Below, in pieces: positions 11,836 to 22,335 of a stretch of DNA of 64,000 bases. The stretch is from assembly GCF_033115175.1 (NCBI RefSeq), contig NC_084843.1, forward strand, positions 60,242,474-60,306,473, read 5' to 3'. The notes under the pieces are model-generated. The model ran no database searches and had not been told where the DNA came from. It was given only the letters and a program-made list of their open reading frames with translations. Numbering within the stretch: the first letter of the stretch is position 1; each line of letters opens with the position of its first letter. This DNA comes from Lepus europaeus. Taxonomy: Eukaryota > Chordata > Mammalia > Lagomorpha > Leporidae. The position numbers and the translations under genes are program-made.

Positions 11836-12480
11836 AAGAGTTGGGTGTTTCCCACAGCAGTTGGGCCACCTCTTGGGTTCCTGTATCCCATATCAGAGTA
11901 CCTGGCTTGAGTCCCAACTCCACTTCTTTTTAAATTTATTTTATTTATTTGAAAGGCAGAGTTAGAGAGAGAGAGAGAGCTTCCATCTGCTGGTTCACTC
12001 TCCAGACGGCTGCAACAGCCAGGACTGGGCCAGGCCAAAGCCAGGAGCTTGTTGCTTAATCCAGGTCTCCCATGTGTGTGCAGGACTCAAGGACTTGGGC
12101 CATCCTCTGCTGCTTTCCCAGGTACACTAGCAGGGAGCTGGATCAGAAGTGGAGCAGCTGGGACTCGAACCAGCAGCCATATGAGATGCCAGCATCACAT
12201 CTAGTGTCTCAACCCATTACGCCACAATGCCACCCCACAGCCCCAGTTCCACTTTTGAGACTGGCTTCCTAGCAGCGTGCATCCTGGGAGGCAGTGGATG
12301 ATAGCTCAAGTACTTGGGTCTTAAAGATCTACATGGGAGACCCAGATGGAGTTCCAGGCTCCTGGCCCAGCCCCAGCTGTTGCAGGTATGTGGGGAATGA
12401 ACCAACAGATGGACGATCTCTCTATTTGGCTCTGCCTCTGCCTTTAAAATAAATTTTAAAATAAATTTAAAAATAAAAAT
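11836..12480 (+). mobile_element. old CSINE split by a second CSINE
   Basis: The left part (11836-11931) and right part (12238-12480) together make one + strand old CSINE. The right part has GGGAGGCAGTGGATGATAGC and CCAGCCCCAGCTGTTGCAGG. Confidence 0.75.
11932..12237 (-). mobile_element. CSINE (minus) nested in an older CSINE
   Basis: Complete minus copy from TTTATTTTATTTATTTG to CGCCACAATGCCACCCC. Similar CCAACTCCACTTCT / CCCAGTTCCACTTTT flanks mark the target duplication. Confidence 0.88.
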
Positions 12481-12653
12481 GTCTAGAATATGCAGAAAAA
12501 TATGGACATAAAGGATGAAAAGATGAAGCATTTCAGAAGAGAAATAATAATGAACCAAGTGGAAATACTAAGAAAAAAATTCATTTGTGGACTTATTACA
12601 AAAGGAAGAAACCTGTAGGTGAAACCTGAAGTTAGATCAAGACCAATTAGCCA

Positions 12654-12975
12654 GGGGCCAGCGCTGTGGTACAGCAGGTTAAAGCCCTAGCCTGAAGTGT
12701 TGGCATCCCATATGGGCGCCGGTTCTAGCCCCGGGTGCTCCTCTTCCGATCCAGCTCTCTGCTGTGGCCTGGGAAAGCAGTAGAAAATGGCCCAAGACCT
12801 TGGGCCCCTGCACCCACATGGGAGACCTGGAAGAAACTCCTGGCTCCTGGCTTCAGAATGCTGCAGCTCCGGCTGTTGCGACCATCTGGGGAGTGAACCA
12901 GCGGATAGAAGATCTCTCTCTCTCTGTCTCTGTAGCTCTGCCTTTCAAATAAATAAAATAATTAAAAAAAAAAAA
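12654..12975 (+). mobile_element. CSINE with target duplication
   Basis: Full + copy from GGGGCCAGCGCTGTGGTA to a poly-A tail. Flanked by GACCAATTAGCCA (12641-12653) and GACCAATTACCCA (12976-12988). Confidence 0.93.
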
Positions 12976-13108
12976 GACCAATTACCCAAACAAAGCATAG
13001 AAAGAGAAATGAAAAATATGAAAGCATCAGGAAACCATGAGATAATACTGTCTAATGTGTGTTTGGAATCCGAGGAGGAAAAGACAGATAATGGAGCAGA
13101 AAAGGGTA

Positions 13109-13442
13109 TTTAAAGACATTTATTTATTTGAAAGAGTTACACAGAGAGAGACAGAGGCAGAGAGAGAGAGAGAGAGAGAGAGAGGTCTTCCATCTGCTGG
13201 TTCACTCCCCAAATGGCCACAACGGCCAGAGTGCTCTGATCCGAAGCCAGGAGCCAGGAGCTTCTTCCAGATCTCCCACATGTGTGCAAGGGCCCAAGGA
13301 CTTGGGCCATCCTCCACTGCTTTCCCAGGCCATAGCAAAGAGCTGGATCAGAAGAGGAGCAGCTGGGGCTAGAACCAGTGCCCATATGGGATGCCGGCAC
13401 TGCAAGTGGCGGCTTTACCCACTAAGTCACAGTGCCAGCCCC
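13109..13442 (-). mobile_element. CSINE (minus) with target duplication
   Basis: Starts AAAGACATTTATTTATTTG, contains a GA run at 13158-13182 and ends AGTGCCAGCCCC. Flanks AGAAAAGGGTATT and AGAAAACGGTATT are the duplicated target within L1. Confidence 0.92.
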
Positions 13443-13600
13443 AGAAAACGGTATTGAAAGAAACTGTAATCAAATGACAAGAAATGTCAACTCCCAGTTC
13501 TGAGGTTCTCAAAGATCCCTGAGCAAGACGAGAAAGTCAGAAGCAAAATGCCCCGATGTAGCACAGTCAAGCTGGCAAACGCACAGTGAGGTCCACGGAC

Positions 13601-14095
13601 TCAACTCATACAAATCCCGAATTCTTTGATGCCTTCCCTTCAGGAGGTGCTGCTAATTCCTCTCCCTTAGAGCAGCGACTCAGGTCCCTGGTGGAAGGCT
13701 CAGTGGGGCCTCTGTGCTCACTCTCTGATCACTCCCTGTGGGCGAGGCAGGTGCCCTGTGTGCAGCTCACACAGACCCCGGGGAGGTCCACACACGGAGA
13801 GACCCAGAGCTCCTGCCAGCAACCAGCCGAGAGCCAGTGCCTCCTGCCCATGCCATGCGAGTGAGTGAGCCATCGCGGAGTGGACCTTCTATTCCCAGTC
13901 AAAGCTTCAGACAGCTGCAGGCCCAGCCAACACCTTGCTCTTGCATCGTAAAAGATCCCGAGCAGGAACCATGAGACGAAGCTGCTCCACGGCTCCTGAG
14001 CCACAGAAGCTACGAAATAAGTGATGTTGGGCGTGGGAGGCCACCAAGGTCCAGGGCAACTTGTTCGTGGCCAGAGATAGCTGATGTGAAGAGAA
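13601..14095 (+). mobile_element. MaLR-type (MLT1-like) LTR, solitary and decayed
   Basis: The 3' part follows the LTR order of MLT1: a CAGCCAACACCTTGCTCTTG block, GATCCCGAGCAGGAACCATG, CTGAGCCACAGAAGCTACGA and GCCAGAGATAGCTGATG. No internal retroviral gene is present. It seems to interrupt the L1. The left edge is uncertain. Confidence 0.5.
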
Positions 14096-14540
14096 GATCC
14101 TGAAACAGGCCCGCCGTATTCAGAAGAATAACAATAAGGAATGACATCGACTTCTACCAAGAAAGAATGCAAGCGGAACACAATACAGCACGATTATTTA
14201 CTGCCATTCTATACCCACTAAAAATGGACCTCAAAAACGGTGGCTACACAAAGCATTTTTTCAGATAAATAAAAGCCTCAAGAATTTATTGCTATTGTAT
14301 GTATATGGTAAGAAATTACAGAGAATGTTCTTCAGCCTAATGGGAAATAGCGGCTGAAGGAAACCTGCATCTTTAGAAAGGAATTGAGTTGTGAATAAAA
14401 TGTAAAATATTGTTTATCTTCTCCTCTTAAAGAATTAAAAGACGTTTAAATTTTTTACTGAGAAAAAATCGTAAATGCTATGTTCGGACAAGGTAAAGTA
14501 AGAGACTGCCTGTATCCTCCCGTGGCAAACACTGACAAAA
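14096..14540 (+). mobile_element. old L1 ORF1 end and inter-ORF region
   Basis: Follows old L1: AAGAAAGAATGCAAGCGGAA, CATTCTATACCCAC, TTTTCAGATAAATAAAAGCC, TTCTTCAGCCTAATGGGAAA and a GGAAACCTGCATCTTTAGAA stretch. It continues the L1 interrupted by the LTR. Confidence 0.6.
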
Positions 14541-15545
14541 TGTTCAGAACAGCTTCCAAGACCCCCGACATCAGAGGAGGAAGGACAGTGCTCCGCAGGG
14601 CACGGGAATCCAGCAGGTGGGCCTGGGGCTTGGCCCAGCTTCGCCTTGAAGACTTTCCAGGGCTCCAGATGGAGCTTCAGACACCCTGTGTTGAGGAGCC
14701 AGGGATGACGGTCCAGGAGAGAGGCATCTAGACTGCTTCCAGAGAGAGGAGACGGCCCAGAGAAGGAGCCAGAGAGCACCCCCAGGCAAGAACTGAGGCT
14801 GGGCTAGGAACCCGCCAAAACCAGCCAGCGCCTCAGTATCCAAACCTACTCCATCAGCCGGACTGCAAAACCTTACACAAACGGGGCACTGGGGAGACCA
14901 TGCATGGGGATCGCACCTCAGTGGCAGGAAAAGCACCAGCCCTAGACTAAACACTGCCCTGGTCCTGTCTTCAAAACTCTCAGGAGAAAGAACTGAGTTA
15001 CTCTCCAAGTCATTTCACTGTGTCCCCAAACAAAGCTCAAGACTAGCCAGCTACAAAAACAGCCAGCACCAAAAGAGGCCAATCCACAGTGTCTCACCAA
15101 AAACCAGCAATCACGGTGCTCACAAGGACCAGAACCAGAGATCAGAACCCTTGGAGTAATCAGTCCACGGGGACATTTCACAGTTCTTACACTGTTACTT
15201 TCAACAATGTATCCCATACGTGCAAGGGCTGAATAAAGAAAAGGAAGACTAAAACTCAGAACTCAGAAACCAGAGCTTTAGTGTCTGAGATGAAAAGGCA
15301 CCGGATGTGGTCACGGCAGATTAGATGTAGCAGAAGAAAAACTCATGAATTCGAAGGCGTGGCGCTAGAAATCGGCCACAATGAAACACACAGGGACACA
15401 GACTCCCGACATCACTGAGCTGTGGGGCAACCTCCAGGCTCCCACTGAGGGACAGGAACGTCAGGGAGAACGTGTGGCTGCGCGTAAGAGGATAAAGACT
15501 GGGAACAGCAGCCACACCAGCAGACACCTGGGTGTTTCCTTCTGG
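14541..15545 (+). mobile_element. second old L1 piece (5' region to ORF1), tentative
   Basis: Near 15300-15470 the L1 ORF1 order is visible (CAGATTAGATGTAGCAGAAG, then GACATCACTGAGCTGTGGGG). Further left, 14541-15200, the match is weaker and may be L1 leader or unique DNA. It restarts ORF1 after the previous copy, so it is a separate insertion or a rearranged part. Confidence 0.4.
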
Positions 15546-15550
15546 AGCTC

Positions 15551-15832
15551 TCTTTTTTTAATATTTGTTTGAAAGGCGGAGTTACAGAGATAGGGAGGGA
15601 GAGACACAGAGATCTTCCATCCGCTGATTCACTCCCCAAATGGGCACAACAGCCAGAGCTGGGCCAATCCGAAGTCAGGAGCTTCTTCCAGGTCTCCCAC
15701 GCAGGTGCAGGGACCCAAGTACCTGGGCCATCTTCTGCTGCTTTCCCAGGCCATAGCAGAGAGCTGGATCGGAAGTAGAGCAGCTGGGCTCAAACTGGTG
15801 CCTGATGTGTGCTACACCACAGCACCAGCCCC
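15551..15832 (-). mobile_element. CSINE (minus)
   Basis: TTAATATTTGTTTGAAAGGC at left, ACACCACAGCACCAGCCCC at right; slightly shortened near its tRNA head. Confidence 0.88.
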
Positions 15833-16640
15833 AACAAATGTTCTTAATAAGAAATTTACATATGTAAAGCAAATATTCATGGAAATAAAGGAAGAAGCTG
15901 AAATTACATTTGGATTTTAATACTGTCCTTTCTGTATTTGATAGAACAAGTAGACTTTAAAAATTTACAAAAAAGTGAATTTGAACAAAATGATGAATTT
16001 GTTGTCTTCAACTAACAATCTACCTACTTGACATCTATTGAATATTAACATGTAATGATTACAAAATATGAGCACACATTCTTGTTTATGCACAAAGGTT
16101 ATTCATCTAGAGAGACCACATATGTTCACATAGAAAACAAATTCTAAGAAATGTTAAGGGATCGAAAACATAAAAAGTGGGGCTGGCACTGTGGCTTAGA
16201 GGTTAAGCCTCCACCTGTGTCACAGGCATCCCATATGGGACCTAATTCAAGTCCCAGCTGCTCCACTTCCAATCCAGCTCCCTGCTAAATGACCTGGGAA
16301 AACCGTGGAAGATGGCCCAGGTGCTTGGGCCCCTGCACCTGCATGGGAGACCTGGAGGAAGCTCCTAGTCCTGGCTTCAGATTGGCCCAGCTCCAGCTGT
16401 TGCAGCCATTCAGGCTGAACTAGCAGATGGAAGATCCCTATCTCTCTCTCTCCCTCTCTGTCTGTAACTCTGCCTGGCAAATAAATAAATACATTTTTTT
16501 AAAAAAAAGAAACATAAAAAGTTTGTTCAACTACTACCCTTAGATAAGTTACATATCAGTAACAAAAAGATACTTGGAAAATGCCATACATTAAATAGCT
16601 TGCTTCTAAATAATTCATGAGTCAAGCTAAATGAAGTCAC
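15833..16640 (+). mobile_element. old L1 ORF2 endonuclease region (plus)
   Basis: Follows L1 ORF2 around the end of the endonuclease: a CTACTTGACATCTATTGAAT block near 16025, GAGCACACATTCTTG near 16069, and GGAAAATGCCATACATTAAA then CTTCTAAATAATTCATGAGT near 16576-16622. Interrupted by a CSINE at 16179-16508. Confidence 0.6.
16179..16508 (+). mobile_element. CSINE with target duplication
   Basis: Full + copy from GGGGCTGGCACTGTGGCTTA to an A-rich tail. Flanks GAAAACATAAAAAGT (16164-16178) and GAAACATAAAAAGT (16509-16522). Confidence 0.93.
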
Positions 16641-17705
16641 TTGAGTTCTTTCATCCTCTTTCCCACTGTAAATATCAGTGCTATGAATTTCCCTCCCAGC
16701 ACCACGTTAGTTACATCTCGTAACTTTTGAAATGTTGTCATTTCAATTCTAAGTTTTTAAACATTTCTTTTGAGACTCCCTGTTTGACTCATAGATATTT
16801 AATTTCCAAGTGTTAGGAGGTTTTCCTGTGATTAATTTCCAGTCCATTGTAGGTAGAGAACAAATTCCTTGTGATTTGGATTATTTTAATTTGTCAAGGT
16901 CTAGTTTGCAGCTCTTTCTGTGAATTTGCCATGAGCACTTGGAAGAGTGTTCACTCTGGGGCAGGTGTTGTGTGGCAGTGGGTTAACCCACTGGTTGTGA
17001 CACCGGTATCCCAGAGTGCCTATCTGAGTCAGAGCAGCTCCTCCTCCAGACCAGCTTCCTGCTCATGTACTCGGGAAGGCCCATGTTCTTGGGCCTCTGC
17101 GACCCAGGTGGGAGACCAGGAGAGAGTTCCTGGCTCCTGGCTTCAGCTGGGCCTAGCCCTGGCCAGTGTGGCCATGGGGGGAGTAAAACAGGGTACAGAA
17201 GCTCGATCTCTCTCTCTCTCTGATTTCTGCTGCCAGTCTGCTTTCCAAATAAATAAATAAATAAATACATCTCTTTAACACGTGCACTGCAGTGCTGTTG
17301 GGTAGAACGTTCTGTGAGCATCCATTAGGTGCCGTTAGTGGCCGGCATTCTCAGCTCCTCCAGGTCCCTGTTCTCGTCTAGTGGTTCTACCAGGGCTGAG
17401 AGCGGCAGGTAAACCCCTCCATCTCCACTTCAGACTTCTCTGTTTCTATTTCCCTTCAGCTTTGTCAGTTTTTTCCTTTGTACTTTGAAGCTCTGTTGTT
17501 ATGCATGTACATGTGGGATTTCTATGTCTTTCTGGCCTATTATCTTTTTTTTTTTAACCAATACTTAAAGTCCCTCTCTGCCCTGAGAAAATTTTTTTAA
17601 TCTGAATCTACTTTATCTAATATTAATATAGCTGCTCCTGCTTTTTTAAAAATAATGTTTGCACAATATACTTTCCCATCTTTTTGCTTTCAACATACTA
17701 CGGTA
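16641..17705 (-). mobile_element. old L1 ORF2 fragment (minus)
   Basis: Reads as reverse L1 ORF2: GCTATGAATTTCCCTCCCAG near 16681, TTTAATTTCCAAGTGTTAGG near 16798, CTTTGTCAGTTTTTTCC near 17460, and ACTTAAAGTCCCTCTCTGCC then TATTAATATAGCTGCTCCTG near 17563-17639. Interrupted by a CSINE at 16957-17278. Confidence 0.65.
16957..17278 (+). mobile_element. CSINE
   Basis: GGGGCAGGTGTTGTGTGGCA head, GGGAGACCAGGAGAGAGTTC, CT run and AAATAAATAAATAAATACAT tail. Confidence 0.88.
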
Positions 17706-18035
17706 CTTTTAAAAAAGATTTGTTTGTTTATTTATTTGAAAGACAAAATGTCAGATAGGGGGAGAAAGAGAGGGAGAGATATCCTCCATTTCCTGGCTTA
17801 CTTCCCAAATGCCCACAACAGCTGGGTCTGGGCCAGGCCAATGCTGGGAGCCCAGAATTCTGTCTCCCAAATGGGTAGCAGGGACCAGTGCACTTGGGCC
17901 AGCATTTGCTGCTTTCCCAGGTGCATTAGCAGGGAGCTGGATAGAAAGCGCAGCAGCTGGGACTCAGACTCCTTCTGATAAGGGATGCGGCTGTCACAGC
18001 CCGCACCTTAACCTCGGTGCCGCAGTGCCTGCCCT
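17706..18035 (-). mobile_element. CSINE (minus)
   Basis: TTTGTTTATTTATTTGAAAG at left, CCAGGTGCATTAGCAGGGAG inside, CGCAGTGCCTGCCCTG at right. Confidence 0.88.
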
Positions 18036-18147
18036 GTTAATAGGCGTTCTTTCCTCTGCCTTTTCCTCCAAAATGCACTGACCGTAACTGAAAGGTGCGC
18101 TCTACAATGTTCCGTTATCTGTATCTTATCACAATTCCTCAAAAAGT
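18036..18147 (+). mobile_element. L1 3' end fragment, cassette A
   Basis: Resembles the 3' end of an old L1 (CTCCAAAATGCACTGACC to TCTTATCACAATTCCTC). A related copy with the same flanking arrangement is at 21070-21181. Confidence 0.45.
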
Positions 18148-18280
18148 AGGAGCAGGTGTTTGACTCAGCACCCCTGACGCCTGACTGAGAGAGACACCTG
18201 CCTCCCATCCACGAGGGCCTGGGTTTGAGTCTCGGTTCCAGTTTCCTGCTAATGCAGAGCCGATGAGGCCATGGAAGACT
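18148..18280 (+). mobile_element. old CSINE, 3' truncated
   Basis: GAGCAGGTGTTTGACTCAGC, then GGTTTGAGTCTCGGTTCCAG and TTCCTGCTAATGCAGAGCC; the rest is missing. Confidence 0.6.
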
Positions 18281-18504
18281 CAAGATGAAGACGTTGCTCC
18301 TCCCTTCAGTGCCATCCTATCAGAATGTCCAAGGGTCTTCTGTGGAAATGGACCAGCTACTCTTCCAGGCCAGGGAGGCGGCAGTGATGCAGAAGAGGCG
18401 GGGGTGGGAGGGGCCTCCAAGTGCAGAGAATCGAGCAGTGGGGCAAGGGCAGGAGACTGTGTTAATGAGACGGAGGAGAGAATCCAGAAATAGAGGCGTG
18501 CGAG
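18281..18504. other. unassigned, probably decayed L1
   Basis: Purine-rich sequence leading into recognisable L1 ORF2 3' DNA. No gene. Confidence 0.3.
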
Positions 18505-19560
18505 GACCAGCTGCTGACTCCGATGGAAGCGGCCAAAGCAATTCAGTAGGGAAACCATCTTGAGAAAGATGGCACTGAACAGCTGGATAACCTCATGGAG
18601 GAGAGTGCGCCCCGGCCCTGCCTCACTCCCCACTCAAGTACGAGAGGTGGGGAATGGACGGAAACATAAGCGCTGCTCACTGCACCCCAGAAACTCTGGC
18701 TGTTGTTGGAAAGACAATGCTAACAAAACGGAAAAGCAGAGTAAAGCCGGAAAACAATATTCACGATACAGCTATCTGACAAAGGGCGTGCATCCAGACG
18801 GCCTGAGTAGCCCCTATAAATTAAAGTTTTAAAAGCCCAGCACAAAGTGGACAAGGTTTGAATAGTCCCTTCGTGAAAGAAGCTCCAGGAATGGCTCATG
18901 GACACGTGAGCAGACGTCAGCATCACTCGCCAGCAGGGAAGTCCCTGTTAAAACTCCCCAGAGCGGGCTGGCGCTGTGGTGTAGTAGGTTATATAGGTCA
19001 AGCCCCTGCCTGAGGTGCCAGCATCCCTTATGGGCCTGGGTTCCAGTCCCAGCTGCTCCACTTCTGATCCAGCTCTCTGCTGTGGCCTGGGAAAGTAGTG
19101 GAAGATGGCCCAAGTGCTTGGGCCCTGCACCTGCATGGGAAGACCCAGAGGAAGCTCCTGGCTCCTGGCTTCAGATCAGCCCAGATCCAGCCCAGACTTC
19201 TGGGGAGTGAACCAGTGGATGGAAGACCTCTCTCTTCTTCTCTCTGCTGTAACTCTGCTGTGGATAGCCCTTGCCTAGAGTCCTGCTGAATTATGGTCTT
19301 TCAACTTTTTATTCATTGAATTCTTTGTTTAGTATTCTGTAAATTAAAAATGCAATCTCAAAAATTAAAAAAAATAAAATTTACAAAAGAGAATGGATTT
19401 AAAAAATTAAGATGTATTCAAATGGTGACTCCTACTCAGTAATAATAAAGAGTGGACTTCCGTCACCCATGGCAACCTGGACGAGTCTCGGTCACAGGCT
19501 GAGAGGATCCAGTGGTGGAAGGCGACCTGTCGCTGATTTCATCTCTGTGATAAGCAGGGG
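18505..19560 (+). mobile_element. old L1 ORF2 3' part, interrupted by a CSINE
   Basis: GCTGGATAACCTCATGGA near 18579, TATCTGACAAAGGGCGTGCA near 18773, and CTACTCAGTAATAATAAAGA then GGCAACCTGGACGAGTCTCG near 19432-19490 follow ORF2 towards its end. CSINE at 18965-19270; the stretch 19271-19385 is AT-rich and unassigned. Confidence 0.6.
18965..19270 (+). mobile_element. CSINE, tail shortened
   Basis: CGGGCTGGCGCTGTGGTGTA head, standard body, ends TGTAACTCTG. Confidence 0.9.
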
Positions 19561-19934
19561 CAAGGGGAGACCTTAGAGCTCACGGGAATGTCCACACCTG
19601 GCCCGGGGTCCTGGCTTCTTGGCGTCTCCCTTGACGCAGTTACGCTAACAGCTGCACGTTTCCCTGTTAATTCCGTCTCAGTTGGACCTTTAGAGGGAGA
19701 GAGGATGGGAGGCCGCCCGGGGCGGGGCGTGGGCGCACAGGTTCTTCCGCTCCCTTCCCTCCACTCCAGCCTCCACCGCGGCCCCTGGTTCCAGCAGCCA
19801 ACACCAACCAGCCAATGTCTGCCTAGCTCCAGGTTTCCCGCACGAGTCAGTGGGAGATGCTGTTCTGGCGGGAGTTGTTGGAATGTTTCATAGCTCTCAA
19901 CATGACAAAATTTTTATGTTAAAAATGTTACATC
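19561..19934. other. unannotated DNA
   Basis: GC-rich stretch with no recognised gene or repeat, followed by AT-rich target of the next CSINE. Confidence 0.4.
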
Positions 19935-20318
19935 GGGGCTGGCATTGTAGCGTAGTAGGTAAAGCCACCACCTGTGGGGTTGGCATTCCCCTATTTGCAT
20001 CCTTTTGTGTCTGGGCTGCTCCACTTCCAATCCAGCTCCCTGCTGATGGTCTGGGAAAGCAGTGCAAGAAGGCCCAAGTGCTTGGGTCCCTGCACCCACG
20101 TGGGAGACCTGGATGAAGCTCCTGGCTCCCAGCTTTGGCCTGGACCAGCCCTGGCTGTTGTGGGTATTTGGGGAATGAGCCATTGGATGGGAGATCTCTC
20201 TCCTTCTCTCTCTGTGTCTCTCTCTCCCTCTCTCCCTCTCCCTCTCCCTCTCTCTCTCTTCCTCTCTCTCACTCTAGCTCTGACTTTCAAACAAATAAAT
20301 AAATCTTTCTTTAAAAAG
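19935..20318 (+). mobile_element. CSINE with expanded pyrimidine tract
   Basis: GGGGCTGGCATTGTAGCGTA head, body, then about 80 bases of CT-rich repeat (20195-20275) and AAATAAATAAATC tail. Confidence 0.92.
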
Positions 20319-20738
20319 TCACATCATACAACTTACCAAACAAATTATTAACTAAAATTCATGAATGCGTAGCCATGTTGACAACTGGTGTGTCTGTCCA
20401 GACCGCTGTGCCGGCGGCCTCCACGACGTCATCACCGACAGCAGATCTGGAGGTGCGGGGGAAAGCGGGAAGGCGCGGCGTGTGGTTCAGGGTGGGGTAG
20501 ACGTATTTACTTAGGCATTTATTTCGACAGCAACAGCGGAGCACAGGGAAGTCTAGGGATTGAGAACTACACAGCCGACTGCTGCGGCTACGAGGATGGC
20601 ACACAGGTGCACTCCCCCTTGGGCCTTGGGGGCTCACAGCTCAGCAGACAAGGAGGCGCCGCACTGCTCTCCATAGGCACCTATGCAAACGCACTTGCGC
20701 AGCTGCACACGCCCACATACAGTCTGCTCTGCTGTAAG
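20319..20738. other. unannotated DNA
   Basis: Mixed, moderately GC-rich sequence without a recognised gene or repeat. A chance + frame spans 20388-20753. Confidence 0.4.
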
Positions 20739-21069
20739 GTTTTTTTTTTTTAAAGATTTATTTATTTGAAATGCAGAGTTGCAGCGACTGAGAAATGTAT
20801 ATAGAGGGATCTTCCATCCACTAGTTCACTCCTCAAATGGTCTCAATGGCTGGGGCTGGGCCAGGGCAAAGTGAGGAGCCTGGAACTCCATCCGGGTTCC
20901 CCATGTGGGTGGTAGGGGCCCAAACAGTTGGGCTACCATCCACTGCTTTCCCAGGTGCATTAACAGAGAGCTGGTCCTTAGAAGAGCAGCCAGGACTCGA
21001 ACTCACTCCCATAAGGAATGCCAGCATCACACGCATTGGCTTAACCCACTGTACCGCAGAGTCAGCCCT
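20739..21069 (-). mobile_element. CSINE (minus)
   Basis: Poly-T, AAAGATTTATTTATTTGAAA, CCAGGTGCATTAACAGAGAG, ending GCAGAGTCAGCCCTG. Confidence 0.9.
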
Positions 21070-21181
21070 GCTGTGAGATTTCTTTCCCCTCTTCCTCCAA
21101 AATGTGCTTAATGTGACTGAATGCTACACTTGAAAATTTTAAGTTTTGTAATGTATATTTATCACAATTTTTCAAAAAGTA
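21070..21181 (+). mobile_element. L1 3' end fragment, cassette B
   Basis: CTCCAAAATGTGCTTAATG, CTACACTTGAAAATTTTAAG, TATTTATCACAATTTTTC follow an old L1 3' end and align with 18036-18147. Confidence 0.5.
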
Positions 21182-21478
21182 GGGGCAGGCATTTGGCCTG
21201 GAGTGGAGACAGGGATGGAAACACCCGCATCCCGTATCCAGGTGCCGGGGTTTGCATCCCCGTTCCAGCTTCCTGCTAAGGCAGACCCGGGGGGGGGGGG
21301 GGGGCGGCAGCGATGGCTCAAGTACTTGGGCCACTTCTACCCATACGGGAGACCTAGACTGAGTGCTGAGCTCCTGGCATCGGCCTGGCCCAGCCCCAGC
21401 TGTTGCAGGCATTCGGGGAGTGAACCAGCGGATGGAGGAGCTCTCTGCCTCTCTGTCAAATGAATGGATACGTTTTTC
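21182..21478 (+). mobile_element. old CSINE with a 16-base G run
   Basis: GGGGCAGGCATTTGGCCTGG head, CCAGCTTCCTGCTAAGGC, G run at 21289-21304 in place of the usual GGGAGGCAG, then GGCCCAGCCCCAGCTGTTGC. Confidence 0.8.
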
Positions 21479-22039
21479 AAAGCAGCAAAGAACAATCAGG
21501 TCTTTGCAGCTGATGCCTCCAAGATGACCGTTCACAGCACGGGGACATCTCTTCCTCTGCTCCTTTGGGATGCCTGTGACACACCTGGAGACGCACTTCC
21601 ACTGCTTTCTGTGTCATTTGTCCTGAAAGCAGTGACGTGTTCTCTCCAGCGCCTGAAAATCCAGACCCACAGCGAGACATGCAGGCATTTTGTCTCTCTT
21701 CCAGATTCAATTTGAATTATTTCTCATTTTTAGTTTGAGGAAATGCTATCATTTGTGGCTTCATTTTTGTCTAAATGAGAGTCTAACACAATTTTAATTC
21801 TCCATGTAGTGTTTTGTGAGTCAAGTTGACTTAAATGCTAATCTCACTGAGTTATTTACATTGCTTTGTGCTCTCCCAACAAAATTGTGCCTAATTTGAT
21901 GAGCAGTCCATTATTACGTGAACAATACTGAAAGGATACATAAGTAATACTGAAATTGGGCAGATTTGAGATGGCAAGACATTTTTATATGCAAAGGGGT
22001 TTATTGTTAGAGATATTTTAATCCCCTCCTCTCTCCTCC
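21479..22039. other. AT-rich unique DNA
   Basis: From about 21700 the sequence is AT-rich and resembles no repeat I know (see findings). No open frame of note. Confidence 0.45.
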
Positions 22040-22049
22040 TCTCTCTTCC

Positions 22050-22335
22050 TTTATCTCTCTCTTTAAGAGACACACACAGAGAGAGAGAGAGAGAGAGATC
22101 CCCATCCACTGGTTCACTCTCCAGATGCCCATAATGCTGGGGGCTGGGGCAGACTGAAGCCAGGAACTCAATCCAGGCCTCCCTCGTGGGTGGCAGGCTC
22201 CAGTTCCGCTGTCCCCCAGTCCGCAATAGTAGGAAGCTGGAGTCAGGAGCTGGAGCCAGAACTCTGACCCAGGTTCTGTGACGTGGGATGCAGGTGTCCC
22301 AGGCAGCATCTTAACCCCTAGGCCAACGCGGCCCC
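22050..22335 (-). mobile_element. old CSINE (minus)
   Basis: GA run at 22078-22099, CACTGGTTCACTCTCCAGAT, AGCCAGGAACTCAATCCAGG, ending CCTAGGCCAACGCGGCCCC. Confidence 0.75.

Larger units (their letters stand above)
11724..13600 (+). mobile_element. old L1 ORF1 region, interrupted by CSINEs
   Basis: Between the SINE insertions the sequence follows old mammalian L1 (L1M-type) ORF1: TGACCCATAATCAGGAGAAA at 11727, an AAATGAAAAATATGAAAGC-like stretch near 13006, and CACAGTCAAGCTGGCAAAC near 13561. Stops and gaps break the frame throughout. Segments 11724-11835, 12481-12653, 12976-13108 and 13443-13600 are L1. Confidence 0.6.

Noticed and set aside
13601-14095. endogenous retrovirus with coding capacity
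   Set aside because: Only a decayed LTR-like segment is visible; no gag, pol or env-like frame is next to it.
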